Assembly: GCF_000973725.1 (NCBI RefSeq)
Contig: NZ_CP009621.1
Location: 2,818,001 to 2,882,000 of the forward strand
DNA from: Pontibacter korlensis
Lineage (GTDB): Bacteria > Bacteroidota > Bacteroidia > Cytophagales > Hymenobacteraceae
DNA: 64,000 nt
Reading direction: 5' to 3'
The notes below the pieces were generated by a model. That model was given only the letters and a program-made list of their open reading frames with translations. It searched no databases and was not told the origin of the DNA. Below are positions 34,359 through 44,673 of the stretch, piece by piece. Each line of letters opens with the position of its first letter. Within the stretch, counting starts at the first letter, position 1. Made by a program: the position numbers and the translations under genes.

Positions 34359-34964
34359 TTACTGAAGGTAAGAAATTGACGCTGGACCTTGTGTAAACAA
34401 CAAGTCAATTATACTAAGCTCTTGTACAAATTGTTTGCCAAATACTTGTGTATATGGTTTTACGTGCAAATTGTCAGTAGAGATTTTAGGATGTATCCTA
34501 TTTCTGAGATCGAGCACGTTTTCAGGTGCCTGAGCCTGGTAAGCGTCCGTATAAATTAGCGGCCTGTTTAGTTTTAGTAATTTAAGATAAAGCTTTAGAA
34601 GTTCAATATTTAACTCAAACAAAAATTTCGGCTGCCGCTCGTACACCTCCTGCAGGTAATCACTGTAAAATTCAAAATATGGCGCTCGTCCATATGCTGC
34701 CTGTATGGTACGCCAGTGCACTAACTGCCACTTCTGCCTATAGTCAATCTCAATTTCCTGTATCGGAATTTTCGTTTTGCTGTTGCCCCGTAGCACGGGT
34801 ACACTCAGTGGCTGCACACCCTGCGCCGTAAGCACGTGGCAGCGGTTGCGGTAGCTTTGCTTTATATAGTTTTCGTGCGCCTCTACTTGTATACTTTCAG
34901 AGCGGAGGGCATGCCAGAAATATTGTATCGGCGGGTTATATTGTGTCTCGGTAAGAAGAATCAA
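34359..34964 (-). CDS. WbqC family protein
   Basis: A 201-residue protein of the WbqC-like family, found with polysaccharide biosynthesis genes in some genomes and alone in others. Family features include the start TETQYNPPIQYFWHAL, the YIKQSYRNRCHVLTAQG segment (Arg/Asn of the active cleft), KIPIQEIEIDYRQKWQLVHWRTIQAAYGRAPYFEFY, and the C-terminal HVKPYTQVFG. No membrane segment. Enzymatic role is not established; a sugar-nucleotide or acyl-transfer function has been proposed. It is upstream of, and oriented like, clpC, separated by 117 bases. Confidence 0.88.
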   Translation of the reverse strand: MILLTETQYNPPIQYFWHALRSESIQVEAHENYIKQSYRNRCHVLTAQGVQPLSVPVLRGNSKTKIPIQEIEIDYRQKWQLVHWRTIQAAYGRAPYFEFYSDYLQEVYERQPKFLFELNIELLKLYLKLLKLNRPLIYTDAYQAQAPENVLDLRNRIHPKISTDNLHVKPYTQVFGKQFVQELSIIDLLFTQGPASISYLQ

Positions 34965-35070
34965 GAGTAGTTAGAATGTTAAAAAGTTTGCGAGTTAGAA
35001 AATGCTTTATACTTAATATGTGAGCTGCAGCAACTGCCTTATTGCTGCTAATTAAGCATGTTACATGTAA

Positions 35071-35102
35071 TTTCATAATGCCGGAGGTTGGTTGTACATT
35101 TG
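35071..35102 (+). promoter_or_regulatory. Promoter of the lipid A acyltransferase gene
   Basis: TTTC (35071-35074), 20 nt, TACATTTG (35095-35102): one mismatch to the Bacteroidota consensus, ending 16 bases before the ATG at 35119. Confidence 0.65.
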
Positions 35103-35118
35103 CAGCTGCTTCTTGTAA

Positions 35119-36024
35119 ATGGAAAACAATAAAAACATACCGCCTGTATATTATCCGATCTGGTTCCTGCTCAAGGGACTTTCTCTGCTGCCTCTTCCTG
35201 TGCTGTATGTGCTATCCGACTTCCTGTACTTTGTTGTGTACTACCTGGTTGGGTATCGAAAGAAAGTAGTGATAAATAACCTTCGGAATGCCTTTCCTGA
35301 AAAGAGTGTAAAAGAGATAGATCAGATCTCAAAGGATTTCTATAAGCAGTTTATGGATGTGGTGGTAGAGATTTTAAAACTCCGCTCTATGAAGGCTTCT
35401 GAAATGGAGCGCCGCATTGTTTTTACCAACCAGGAGCTTCTGGATAATTTTGTGCAGCAAGGCAAAACTGTGATTACCATGGGTTCACACTCCGCTAATT
35501 GGGAGTGGGTACTCTCTGCAGGTGCAGTACAGTTTAATTTTCCTGCTTATGGTATTTATAAACCTCTAAACAATCCATTCTTCGAAGCTTTTATGCTGAA
35601 GACCCGCAGCAAGCTGGGGGCAAAGCTGATCAAGATGAAAGACACCCTGCGTGATTTTGCTTCTAACCGTAAGATGCCACGTGTGGTAGCTATGCTTTCT
35701 GATCAGACTCCTCTTAAAAGTGAGATAACTTTCTGGACAACTTTTCTTAATCAGGATACGCCTTTCTACACTGGTGCGGAAAAGCTGTCGGAGAGATTCA
35801 AGTACCCGGTCCTGTTCCTGGATGTAAAACGGACTAGCCGTGGACACTACGCTCTCACATTTGAACAGATTACCGACGGAACTTCAGCGCTCGAGGTAAC
35901 TTCAGAGACAGATTTTCCAATTACCGTAGCCTTCGCCCAAAAGCTGGAGGCAGCCATTCGCCGTGCTCCCGCTGACTACCTCTGGACCCACAAGCGCTGG
36001 AAGCATAAGCGGCCAAATTTATAG
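35119..36024 (+). CDS. Lysophospholipid/lipid A acyltransferase (LpxL/HtrB family)
   Basis: Inner-membrane acyltransferase of 301 residues that adds a secondary acyl chain to lipid A or a related lipid. An N-terminal membrane anchor (about 18-38, LLPLPVLYVLSDFLYFVVYYLVG) is followed by the catalytic motif H-x4-E in MGSHSANWEWV (about 120), GIYKPLNNPFFE, and SDQTP near 193, all typical of LpxL. Length is normal. One gene with its own promoter, divergent from the WbqC gene. In Bacteroidota, related proteins may also make aminolipids, so substrate identity is inferred. Confidence 0.92.
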   Translation: MENNKNIPPVYYPIWFLLKGLSLLPLPVLYVLSDFLYFVVYYLVGYRKKVVINNLRNAFPEKSVKEIDQISKDFYKQFMDVVVEILKLRSMKASEMERRIVFTNQELLDNFVQQGKTVITMGSHSANWEWVLSAGAVQFNFPAYGIYKPLNNPFFEAFMLKTRSKLGAKLIKMKDTLRDFASNRKMPRVVAMLSDQTPLKSEITFWTTFLNQDTPFYTGAEKLSERFKYPVLFLDVKRTSRGHYALTFEQITDGTSALEVTSETDFPITVAFAQKLEAAIRRAPADYLWTHKRWKHKRPNL

Positions 36025-36171
36025 GAGCATAATCACCAGCTTTCAGCTCAAACGCTGCCTAAGTGTTGAAAGCATTCAAACAATAATTGTACTCTTTATC
36101 AACAGATACAGGTAAGAGCAGCGATCGCCTCTTTTGTTTCAGCGCTTTTAAACACACTAATTATATCTTTC

Positions 36172-36188
36172 TATGGTAAAAAACCATA
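36172..36188. promoter_or_regulatory. Inverted repeat upstream of GH95 gene
   Basis: TATGGT-AAAAA-ACCATA, perfect 6-bp arms with a 5-base spacer, 90 bases upstream of the GH95 start. It could be an operator for the locus; no second copy was noticed in the window. Confidence 0.35.
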
Positions 36189-36277
36189 ATCATTAGATAA
36201 TGTAAGAATGTGAGATTTTTGTTGAAAGCTGTTTATTAGATAAGTGTAAAACTTTCTCCATCTTATCGAAAGAGAAC

Positions 36278-38746
36278 ATGACAGTAAAGTCACTTATTCA
36301 GATAATATTTCTCCTCCTGACTTGGATTTTGACTTCATCTTTTCAGGATCCCGCCAATGCTGGAAAAATGAAGCTTTGGTACAACCAGCCCGCCTCTAAC
36401 TGGAATGAGGCATTACCAATCGGTAATGGCAGGATTGGAGCTATGGTCTTTGGAACTCCTGCACAGGAAAGGCTCCAACTGAATGAGGAGACTGTATGGG
36501 CAGGAGGCCCCAATAATAATGTTAAGGCCGATGCCCAAGCAATTATACCAAAGCTTAGGCAATTGCTTTTTGAAGGGAAGTATAAGGATGCCCAGGAGTT
36601 GGCAGATAAAGAGATGACACCCTATGGCAACAGTGGTATGCCTTACCAACTGGTGGGGAATCTGCTGCTTAACTTTCCCACACATTCAAATTACGAAAAC
36701 TATTACCGCGAACTTGATATAGAGCGTGCTGTTGCAACCGTTACCTATATGGTGGATGGTGTAACGTATAAGCGAGAAACTTTTGCCTCCTTTCCAGATC
36801 AGGTGCTGGTTGTACGGCTGACAGCTGATGTACCAGGTAAGCTTAGTTTTAATGCTCGCTTGACTAGCCCTATGAACCACGTGTTACACAAAGAAGAGGA
36901 CCAGTTAGTACTTTCAGGAACCACAAGCGACCATGAAGACCAAAAAGGAAAAGTAAAGTTTCAGGCTCACTTAAAAGCTTTATCAGATGGAGGTAAAGTG
37001 TCTGTTAAAAAGGGGGAAGTGGAGGTTAAGAATGCCAACAGCGCCACACTCTACATTTCTATGGCTTCTAACTTTGTTAATTATAAAGACATAAGCGGTG
37101 ATGCAAACAAAAAAGCATCGGCCTACTTAAGTAATGCAGTTGCAAAGAGTTATAATTCTGCTCTAGAGGCACATGTAGCAGTATATAGCGCTTACTATAA
37201 CCGGGTAGCTTTAGACTTGGGTATAACAAAAGCAATAAATAAACCTACAGATATCCGCATTGCAGAATTCAGCACGACGGATGACCCTCATTTAGCTGCG
37301 TTGTATTTTCAGTACGGCCGTTACCTGCTCATCTCTTCTTCCCAGCCAGGCACACAGCCAGCAAACCTGCAAGGGATATGGAACGACAGCATGTCTCCGC
37401 CGTGGGACAGTAAGTACACCATTAACATCAACACTGAAATGAACTACTGGCCAGCAGAAGTCACCAATCTGTCTGAGTTGCACTACCCTCTTTTCGACAT
37501 GTTGAAAGACTTATCCGTAACGGGCCAGGAAAGTGCCTCTAAAATCTACGGGGCTAAGGGCTGGATGCTTCATCATAACACGGATATATGGCGGATTACT
37601 GGGCAGGTGGACCCTGCCTATTATGGTCTTTGGCCAATGGGAGGTGTTTGGTTGAGCCAGCATTTATGGGATCATTACCTATTTACAGGGGATAAAGAGT
37701 TTCTTCAAGAGTACTACCCGGTGCTGAAAGGAGCTACTGAGTATATAATAGATGTGCTACAGGAGGAGCCGGAACATAATTGGCTAGTTGTGGCTCCCTC
37801 AATTTCTCCAGAAAATGGCTATGATCCAGAAAAGAAAATAGCCATAACAGCAGGGGCGACCATGGATAACCAACTAGTGTTTGACCTTCTTTCTAAAACG
37901 ATGAATGCTGCTCAAATCTTGGACACAGATAAGGAATTTCAGGAGCAGCTTGCTAATAAGATTGAAAGAATCCCACCCATGCAGGTGGGGAAGCATGGGC
38001 AACTACAAGAGTGGCTGCATGATTGGGATGATCCTAACGATAGGCACCGACACGTGTCCCACCTTTACGGACTGTACCCAAGCAACCAAATTTCTCCCTA
38101 TCGTACACCTAAGCTGTTTGATGCTGCTCGTACTTCACTTATCCACAGGGGTGATCCGTCTACTGGTTGGTCTATGGGGTGGAAAGTAAACCTTTGGGCA
38201 CGTCTATTAGATGGTAACCATGCCTACAAGTTATTGACAAACCAACTGCGTTTGGTGACCGAGCGTGACGGCCCGGGTGGAACATACCCTAATATGCTGG
38301 ACGCTCACCCTCCTTTCCAGATAGATGGCAACTTTGGATGTACTGCCGGCATAGCAGAAATGTTAGTGCAGAGCCATGATGGTGTGCTACATATTTTACC
38401 AGCGTTACCAGAAAATTGGACCAATGGGAGTGTGAAAGGGCTAAAGGCCAGGGGAGGGTATGAGGTAGATTTGTCCTGGAAAAGTGGGAAGCTTGATCGG
38501 TTAGTAGTTAAGTCTAGTTTGGGCGGTAACTGCCGCATCAGAGTACATGATCCTATAAGAAGTGATGGAACTTATAGCCTAGTTAAAGCTAAGGGCGACA
38601 ATCCAAATCCATTTTACCACGTGCCGGAAGTGGTGGCGCCTATTGTTAGTCCTGAGGCAGAGCTAAATGAAGTTCTGCTAAATACATCTTATCTGTATGA
38701 CATCTCCACAGAGGCAGGCAAAACTTACTCCTTCAGCCTAGAATAG
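36278..38746 (+). CDS. GH95 family glycoside hydrolase (alpha-L-fucosidase/galactosidase)
   Basis: Exported inverting glycosidase of 822 residues acting on terminal alpha-1,2-L-fucose (or L-galactose). After a short hydrophobic signal (about 1-22) comes the N-terminal beta-sandwich (WNEALPIGNGRIGAMVFG at about 42), then the (alpha/alpha)6 barrel with the catalytic signatures: NINTEMNYWPAEV (Asn pair), SISPENGY (general acid Glu) and QIDGNFGCTAGIAEML (Asp). All three match the AfcA-type active site. It is just upstream of the SusC/SusD pair and oriented the same way, but a strong terminator at 38805-38863 and a 700-base gap separate them, so it is a separate transcription unit of the same locus. 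Confidence 0.95.
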   Translation: MTVKSLIQIIFLLLTWILTSSFQDPANAGKMKLWYNQPASNWNEALPIGNGRIGAMVFGTPAQERLQLNEETVWAGGPNNNVKADAQAIIPKLRQLLFEGKYKDAQELADKEMTPYGNSGMPYQLVGNLLLNFPTHSNYENYYRELDIERAVATVTYMVDGVTYKRETFASFPDQVLVVRLTADVPGKLSFNARLTSPMNHVLHKEEDQLVLSGTTSDHEDQKGKVKFQAHLKALSDGGKVSVKKGEVEVKNANSATLYISMASNFVNYKDISGDANKKASAYLSNAVAKSYNSALEAHVAVYSAYYNRVALDLGITKAINKPTDIRIAEFSTTDDPHLAALYFQYGRYLLISSSQPGTQPANLQGIWNDSMSPPWDSKYTININTEMNYWPAEVTNLSELHYPLFDMLKDLSVTGQESASKIYGAKGWMLHHNTDIWRITGQVDPAYYGLWPMGGVWLSQHLWDHYLFTGDKEFLQEYYPVLKGATEYIIDVLQEEPEHNWLVVAPSISPENGYDPEKKIAITAGATMDNQLVFDLLSKTMNAAQILDTDKEFQEQLANKIERIPPMQVGKHGQLQEWLHDWDDPNDRHRHVSHLYGLYPSNQISPYRTPKLFDAARTSLIHRGDPSTGWSMGWKVNLWARLLDGNHAYKLLTNQLRLVTERDGPGGTYPNMLDAHPPFQIDGNFGCTAGIAEMLVQSHDGVLHILPALPENWTNGSVKGLKARGGYEVDLSWKSGKLDRLVVKSSLGGNCRIRVHDPIRSDGTYSLVKAKGDNPNPFYHVPEVVAPIVSPEAELNEVLLNTSYLYDISTEAGKTYSFSLE

Positions 38747-38804
38747 TTTGGGGTTTGTTGAATGAACTTTCAAATTGAAAGGCATTTAATCAACCGTTGA
38801 AAAT

Positions 38805-38863
38805 AAAGCCAAAGGCATGACCACCTAGTCCTAAATGGGGCAGGTGGTCATGCCTTTGGCTTT
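38805..38863 (+). terminator. Intrinsic terminator after GH95 gene
   Basis: Perfect 22-bp arms (38805-38826 and 38842-38863) with loop of 15 bases, followed by GCTTAATTAT. Separates the GH95 unit from the SusC/SusD unit. Confidence 0.85.
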
Positions 38864-39447
38864 GCTTAATTATGCTTATAAATAAGATACTAACATTTAA
38901 ATAAATTTGATCTGTAAGTACTATGTGACTGGCAGCAGCTAACCAAATCAAAGTACACAGCTTTGTGTGGGAAGATCAAACTAATCTGTTGCTTTTCGCT
39001 TGGGGAGGATTTGCCTAGGCATTGTCCAGGGATTATTATGCGCATACTTTTCCCATAAATATGTTCTTTTGCCGGTTCACGTACTGGAACTTGTTAAAGT
39101 TATATTACCCCATTCACTTTTATCAGCAGGTACTTAGCTAAAATATTTACATAAATCCGCCACTAATTTTCTATAAAAATGATGGCGGATTCATTAGATG
39201 AGTTTTATACTCTGCAATAAAGCTTCTCAGAATCAAGGTACTAACAATAAACAAGCTATTACCCCCTGTTTCCTCCTTTAATATTCACGATTTAGTTGCA
39301 ATATTTTTAATATAGGATAAAATACCTTAACAGTTAGATAAAACTTATAAAGGAAAAGAGTTTATTATATTTTTTATTTGATTAATTAATAAGTGAGGCA
39401 TTACTCATGATGTGGATTGTTTGAAATCACGTTTAAAAAACAATGAT
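38864..39447. other. Long noncoding gap before SusC gene, with a hairpin
   Basis: About 580 bases without a supported gene, AT-rich towards the end. A hairpin AATCCGCCA/TGGCGGATT (39154-39162 and 39183-39191) has further pairing (ATTTT/AAAAAT) in its loop. The region 39300-39410 is very AT-rich and should hold the SusC promoter, but no convincing -33/-7 pair was found. Confidence 0.5.
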
Positions 39448-42400
39448 ATGGAAAGAACGCTGTACCACAAGGGAAAGGCTTTAGAAACCTTTTTAAGTGT
39501 GAAAAAGAGCAAGGGCAGGTTATCGCTGTTGTTTCTAGCACTATGCACGATGCAGTACCCATTGCAGGCACAAAATTATGCAAAGGAGAGTTCAGCGCTC
39601 TCCGCTACTACAGCTTCTGAGCCTAACAGAAGAGCTTTGAATGAAATTCCGCTTTTAGCAATGCACACCACTATAACAGTAGCTAAACAGGCTTCTGCGG
39701 TAGAAGGTTATAGTGAGAATCGTTTTCAGGCCGTTACAGTCACAGGCAGGGTAACGGATGAAGCAGGTGAGGGTTTACCTGGTGTAACGATATTGTTAAA
39801 GGGCACGAACACGGGGACTGCGACAGCTGCAGATGGTCGCTTCTCTATTTCAACGCCTGACGGTAGCGGTACGCTGGTTATATCCTTTATCGGATACCAG
39901 ACGCAGGAAGTGCCGGTTAATAACCGAACCAATATTGATGTATCTTTAGTGCCTGACACAAAATCTTTGAGTGAGGTTGTAGTAGTAGGGTATGGTAGAC
40001 AAGAGAAAAGAGACGTTACAGGCTCTATCTCAACTATCAAGTCGGAGGAGATCACACAGCTGCCTACTGCTTCTTTTGATGCTGCTATACAAGGGCGTGC
40101 CCCAGGTGTACAAGTCGCTACTGCAAGTGGTGTGCCTGGTGCTCCTACTCGCGTGCTTATCAGGGGCACAAACTCCATTTCTTCTGGCTCAGATCCTCTA
40201 TACATTGTAGATGGTATGCCAATCTCAAACGACCTGAATGGTTATGGTTCAAATAACGGTGCAACACCCCAAAACCCTATGGCTTCTATCAACCCTAATG
40301 ATATTGAGTCAATAGAGGTTTTAAAGGATGCTGCAGCCACTGCCATATATGGTTCTCGGGGATCAAACGGCGTAATAATTATCACTACCAAGTCAGGAAA
40401 AGGCGGGACAGGCAGTTTTAATGTTGATTATTCACAGGGTATTTCAGACCTGACCCGCACAGCTGAAGACATAGGCTTTGTAAACAGTGCGGAATATTTT
40501 GCTTTGATGGACCAGGCGAGAGCTAATTCAGGGCTTGGGCCGTTTGACCCCATGCGAAACGTAAACCTGTTTCCTAGTCCTGGAGGCGGTGTGGCTGTTG
40601 ATCCCATTACACGTGAGCAGGCAGAAAACACAAACACCGATTGGTTTGATCAGATTCTTCGCACAGGCAGTTTTCGTGATGTAAACGTGTCAGCCAGCCG
40701 AGGAGCTGAAAATCTTTCCTTCTTTACCTCAGCTAATTACCGCGAGGATGAAGGTGTTTTAAAGAATAACAAGTTTCAGCGTTTTTCTGGGCGTATCAAC
40801 TTGGATTTCGAACCTGTAAAAAACCTGCGCACCGGCACAAGGCTTAATTTTGCCTACACTAATAACAACCGGGCTAAGTCTCTTGGTACTGGTATGTCAA
40901 ATGGTTTTGGTTTCTCTCAGGCCGCAACATATGCTTTGCCTTGGTACCCTGTGTATCGCTTTGATGATCCTACACAGTACTGGAACCCGGTTGCATCTGT
41001 TAACCTGGCGGCGCAAAGTGATCCAAACAACATTCGTGATCAGGTGGACCAGTACAGAGGCATAGGCGGCGTGTGGGCCGAGTATTCCCTTCCTTGGGTG
41101 AAAGGTCTTTCTGTAAGATCAGAAGGGTCCTTCGATTTGATTCAGGCAAATACAGTTTATTGGGTGTCGCGTAACATCAGAAGTAGTACGGCCGAGAACG
41201 ATGGCTCTTATGCACAGGAAAATGCTACTACCGTACAAAACTACAACTACAACCTGTACGCCAACTATATTCTTGATTTTGGTGAAAAGCATAACCTGAG
41301 CCTGACTGCTGGTACCGAATCTCAGCGTACATCAAGGTATAGCCGCAATATGTCTGGTATGAACTTAACAGGTTCTTACCAAGAATTAGGTAACCCTGGG
41401 TTAAGAACAGGTATGAGTGCAGGCCTAGGCGGTGAGCGCTACATACGTGCCTACTTTACCCGTGCTAATTATAAACTGCTGGATAGGTACTTGTTTGGTG
41501 TGAGCTTCCGTCGTGATGGCTCATCTGCTTTCAGCGAAGATCTGCGTTGGGGTAATTTTGCGGCTGTTTCAGCAGGTTGGATTATCTCTGAAGAGGAGTT
41601 TATGCGCTCTATTCCTTTTGTGAACTTCCTTAAAGTACGAGGTAGCTTTGGCCAGACAGGTAACCAAAGCATTCCAAGCAATGTGGATGTGATGACGTTC
41701 CGTGGAGACCGTAAGTATGGTTACGATGACATGGGTGGAAGTTTAGGTACACAAGTGTCGAATATAGGAGCGGCAGACATCACTTGGGAAACAACAGACA
41801 GTTATGACTTTGGATTAGATTTCGGAATTCTTCAAAACAGGGTGTCCGGCTCTGTTGCTTATTACCACCGAAACGTAACAGATCTGTTGTTGCAGGTTCC
41901 GCTACCTCCTTCCGTGCAGCCGAGCCAAATTTGGGCGAATATAGGAGATATGCAGAACAAGGGCTTTGAATTTAACATCTCTACTATAAACGTAACAGCT
42001 GGAGATTTCCAGTGGAGAACAAATATTAACCTTACGACCAACTCCAATAAAGTTATAAGCTTGAACCCACAGGCAGACAAGACAGGCAGCGGTATTATTG
42101 ATGGCAACACGCTTACTAGAACAGGTGAAAGACTAGGCACCTGGTATATGGCAGACTATGCTGGCATAGATCCAGAAAAAGGTGTGGAGCTGATCTGGGA
42201 GCTAGACAAAGAAGTATTCGAAACAACTGGCCAAACTGTTAGAACAGGAAACACAATTCCTGCCACCATCAACAACCTGACTAACAATAGGTTCTTCCTG
42301 AAGGACAAAACAACGCTTCCAACTTATTTCGGGGGCTTCGATAACACCTTTACCTTCAAAGGCTTTGATCTAAATGCCTTATTTACCTTCTCAGGAGGAA

Positions 42401-42888
42401 ATTACCTGTACGATAACTCTGAAAAGGCTACAAGCTATGCTGCTTACGGGCAAATGCTGTTGAGAAAAAGCCTGATAGGGAATACTTGGACTCCTGAAAA
42501 CAGAGATGCTGAGTATCCTGAGTTGCGTTGGGACCACCAGTACTTGTACGACGATGAAGGAAACCCAAGCACAGGTACCAACTATAATAATGAAACACAG
42601 ATACATAACAAGTATTTGTACAAGGGAGACTACATCAGATTGCGCAATGTGCAGCTAGGTTATACATTCTCTTCAGCATTTACGGAGCGCCTCAGAATAC
42701 AAGGACTTCGGGTGTTTGTGTCAGGAACTAACCTTCTGACTTTCACGAACTTTCCAGGATGGGATCCTGAAGTAGTAACTAACGTTGGAAGTGGGCAGTC
42801 AGCTAACCTAAACCAAGGATTTATAAGCTCAAACCTGCCTGTACCCTCATTGAAAACATATACTGCTGGAGTTTCATTTAAATTTTAA
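39448..42888 (+). CDS. SusC/RagA family TonB-linked outer membrane protein
   Basis: TonB-dependent outer-membrane transporter of about 1146 residues that pulls oligosaccharides into the periplasm together with a SusD lipoprotein. After a signal-containing N-terminus (positively charged, hydrophobic to QAQ at about 42) comes a carboxypeptidase D-like domain (VTGRVTDEAGEGLPGVTILLK, about 95-170), the plug (EVVVVGYGRQEKRDVTGSIS, IQGRAPGVQV, RGTNSISSGSDPLYIVDGMPI, about 178-300) and a 22-strand barrel ending in KF, the usual C-terminal Phe. The ATG at 39448 is preferred over a GTG at 39412, since it begins a normal signal region. There is no extra N-terminal signalling domain, so it is not of the anti-sigma-linked type. 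Confidence 0.97.
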   Translation: MERTLYHKGKALETFLSVKKSKGRLSLLFLALCTMQYPLQAQNYAKESSALSATTASEPNRRALNEIPLLAMHTTITVAKQASAVEGYSENRFQAVTVTGRVTDEAGEGLPGVTILLKGTNTGTATAADGRFSISTPDGSGTLVISFIGYQTQEVPVNNRTNIDVSLVPDTKSLSEVVVVGYGRQEKRDVTGSISTIKSEEITQLPTASFDAAIQGRAPGVQVATASGVPGAPTRVLIRGTNSISSGSDPLYIVDGMPISNDLNGYGSNNGATPQNPMASINPNDIESIEVLKDAAATAIYGSRGSNGVIIITTKSGKGGTGSFNVDYSQGISDLTRTAEDIGFVNSAEYFALMDQARANSGLGPFDPMRNVNLFPSPGGGVAVDPITREQAENTNTDWFDQILRTGSFRDVNVSASRGAENLSFFTSANYREDEGVLKNNKFQRFSGRINLDFEPVKNLRTGTRLNFAYTNNNRAKSLGTGMSNGFGFSQAATYALPWYPVYRFDDPTQYWNPVASVNLAAQSDPNNIRDQVDQYRGIGGVWAEYSLPWVKGLSVRSEGSFDLIQANTVYWVSRNIRSSTAENDGSYAQENATTVQNYNYNLYANYILDFGEKHNLSLTAGTESQRTSRYSRNMSGMNLTGSYQELGNPGLRTGMSAGLGGERYIRAYFTRANYKLLDRYLFGVSFRRDGSSAFSEDLRWGNFAAVSAGWIISEEEFMRSIPFVNFLKVRGSFGQTGNQSIPSNVDVMTFRGDRKYGYDDMGGSLGTQVSNIGAADITWETTDSYDFGLDFGILQNRVSGSVAYYHRNVTDLLLQVPLPPSVQPSQIWANIGDMQNKGFEFNISTINVTAGDFQWRTNINLTTNSNKVISLNPQADKTGSGIIDGNTLTRTGERLGTWYMADYAGIDPEKGVELIWELDKEVFETTGQTVRTGNTIPATINNLTNNRFFLKDKTTLPTYFGGFDNTFTFKGFDLNALFTFSGGNYLYDNSEKATSYAAYGQMLLRKSLIGNTWTPENRDAEYPELRWDHQYLYDDEGNPSTGTNYNNETQIHNKYLYKGDYIRLRNVQLGYTFSSAFTERLRIQGLRVFVSGTNLLTFTNFPGWDPEVVTNVGSGQSANLNQGFISSNLPVPSLKTYTAGVSFKF

Positions 42889-42900
42889 AGTTTTAGAATC

Positions 42901-44553
42901 ATGAGCATGAAAAATATTTCGAAACAAAGCCGTTGGATGCTTGCCATCGTTCTGCTCCTCATGTCTGTGAGTTCCTGTAAGGATGATGAGTTTTTCGAAC
43001 AAACGAACCCACCCGAAACTCCTTGGCTAAACGTGAACGAGTTTGAGAGAGCCGTGATCGGAGCTTATGCTGCTTTGCTTACAGACTATTGGGGAGCCCC
43101 TATAAGTAGCCACAATTTTGTAAAGATTATTGGGTCGGATGTTACCTACTGGATTCCTGGTGAAGGAGGAAACATGGACTCAGATGCTATGTACTACCGC
43201 AAAACAAACCAGGAGACTGGCTATGCATCAGGTTTCTTTTCTACTAGTTACAGTGTTATCAACAATGTTAACGTCGCGCTTGATTTTATAGCCCAGCACA
43301 ATGGAGATCCTTTCCCTAATGCTTCGCAAGCAGATAAGGAGCACAACTTGCCACGCATTGAAGGAGAGCTACTATTCCTTCGTGCTGTTACCTATCGATC
43401 TTTAGCTGCTATACACCTGCCTTGGTACAAAACAGAAGGAGGTAATGATGCACGCATCTTACCTTTGAGAACTACATTTCCAAGTACTGGAGAAGAAGCT
43501 GCTAGCTCTAAGATTGGAACAGTGGAGGAGATATGGCAGCAAATTGTTGCGGATTTGACTAAAGCGAAGGAACTACTGCCAGAGACTTACATGGCGGGAG
43601 TGCACCATCCTACTTATCAGCATGGAAGAGCAAACAAATTCGCAGCGGCAGCTATGCTGGCAAGAGTGCATTTCCAAATGGGCAACTGGGATGAAGCCAT
43701 GAAAGAGCTGAATTTCGTAATCGATCAAAACGGTGGTCAGTATGACTTGAGCGAAGACCCAATAGACGCTTGGAACAAGGACTCTCCGATACGCGGCAGA
43801 GAAGTAATTTGGTACCAGTTGTTTTCTGACCCGAATGATGGGGGACGCAATTACCTTCACTATGCCAGTATAAATAAAAGCCACTACGAAGCAATGGGAG
43901 GTGGAGGACCGATTTCAACTGGTGGTAATAACAGCGTTGCCCCTTGGAACGGCTTTACCTGGAGCTACGATGCTTTAGCCCGTGTAGGTTGGATGGTAGA
44001 TCCTAAAAACGGAGATTACACTGAAACAGAGGAGGCTAAAAGAGACAAGCGTTACCAACAGTTGTACTATCGTTACGAAGGCTATAAAGGCCCTCTAACA
44101 CCAGAAGAGGAAGCGCTTGGTATATGGGAGGCGCGTTTCGAAGACGTTACCACACCAATGGTATGGGCAAATAAATATTACAGAGGCAACGTCGGAATCG
44201 AAACGAATGTACCCTTGCTTCGCCTAGCCGAGATGTACCTGACACGTGCTATCATTCGACACAGACAAGGAGACGTGGCAGGTGCGACTGCCGATGTGAA
44301 CGTAGTTCGTGTTCGGGCGGGCCTAGATCCGCTTAGCTCAGTAACAGAGGAAGATATTCACAATGAACGCATCAAAGAGATGCACCAGGAAGGCGACCGC
44401 TTAGATTACTTGCGAGCACTCCACTTGCCAATTCCTCCGGGAGATCGTGATCCAAGCCAGCCATTTAGTACTATTGAGTATCCGTACACGGAGTATGCCT
44501 GGTCCATACCACAGCGTGAGAAAGATCTAAATGCGGGTTATACTGGATTATAA
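42901..44553 (+). CDS. SusD/RagB family nutrient-binding outer membrane lipoprotein
   Basis: Surface lipoprotein that closes over the SusC barrel and binds glycan. The N-terminus is a lipoprotein signal with the lipidated Cys at residue 26 (SVSSC). The TPR-rich SusD fold shows RAVTYRSLAAIHLPWY near 160, the HHPTYQHGRANKFAAAAMLARVHFQMGNWDEAMKELNFVI repeat near 235, NVPLLRLAEMYLTRAIIRHRQGDVAGATADVNVVRVRAGL near 440 and ERIKEMHQEGDRLDYLRAL near 490, all typical. Length 550 aa is normal. It starts 12 bases after the SusC stop, clearly co-transcribed. Confidence 0.97.
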   Translation: MSMKNISKQSRWMLAIVLLLMSVSSCKDDEFFEQTNPPETPWLNVNEFERAVIGAYAALLTDYWGAPISSHNFVKIIGSDVTYWIPGEGGNMDSDAMYYRKTNQETGYASGFFSTSYSVINNVNVALDFIAQHNGDPFPNASQADKEHNLPRIEGELLFLRAVTYRSLAAIHLPWYKTEGGNDARILPLRTTFPSTGEEAASSKIGTVEEIWQQIVADLTKAKELLPETYMAGVHHPTYQHGRANKFAAAAMLARVHFQMGNWDEAMKELNFVIDQNGGQYDLSEDPIDAWNKDSPIRGREVIWYQLFSDPNDGGRNYLHYASINKSHYEAMGGGGPISTGGNNSVAPWNGFTWSYDALARVGWMVDPKNGDYTETEEAKRDKRYQQLYYRYEGYKGPLTPEEEALGIWEARFEDVTTPMVWANKYYRGNVGIETNVPLLRLAEMYLTRAIIRHRQGDVAGATADVNVVRVRAGLDPLSSVTEEDIHNERIKEMHQEGDRLDYLRALHLPIPPGDRDPSQPFSTIEYPYTEYAWSIPQREKDLNAGYTGL

Positions 44554-44673
44554 AATGTAACCTGGTAAGAAAAGAAGCGGTAAGAGCAGCCCGTAAGTTG
44601 CTCTTGCTGTTCTCTTCATTTCCAATTGCTTTTATAGCATAAATGATTGAAAGAGAATACAATCTTAAAGCAT

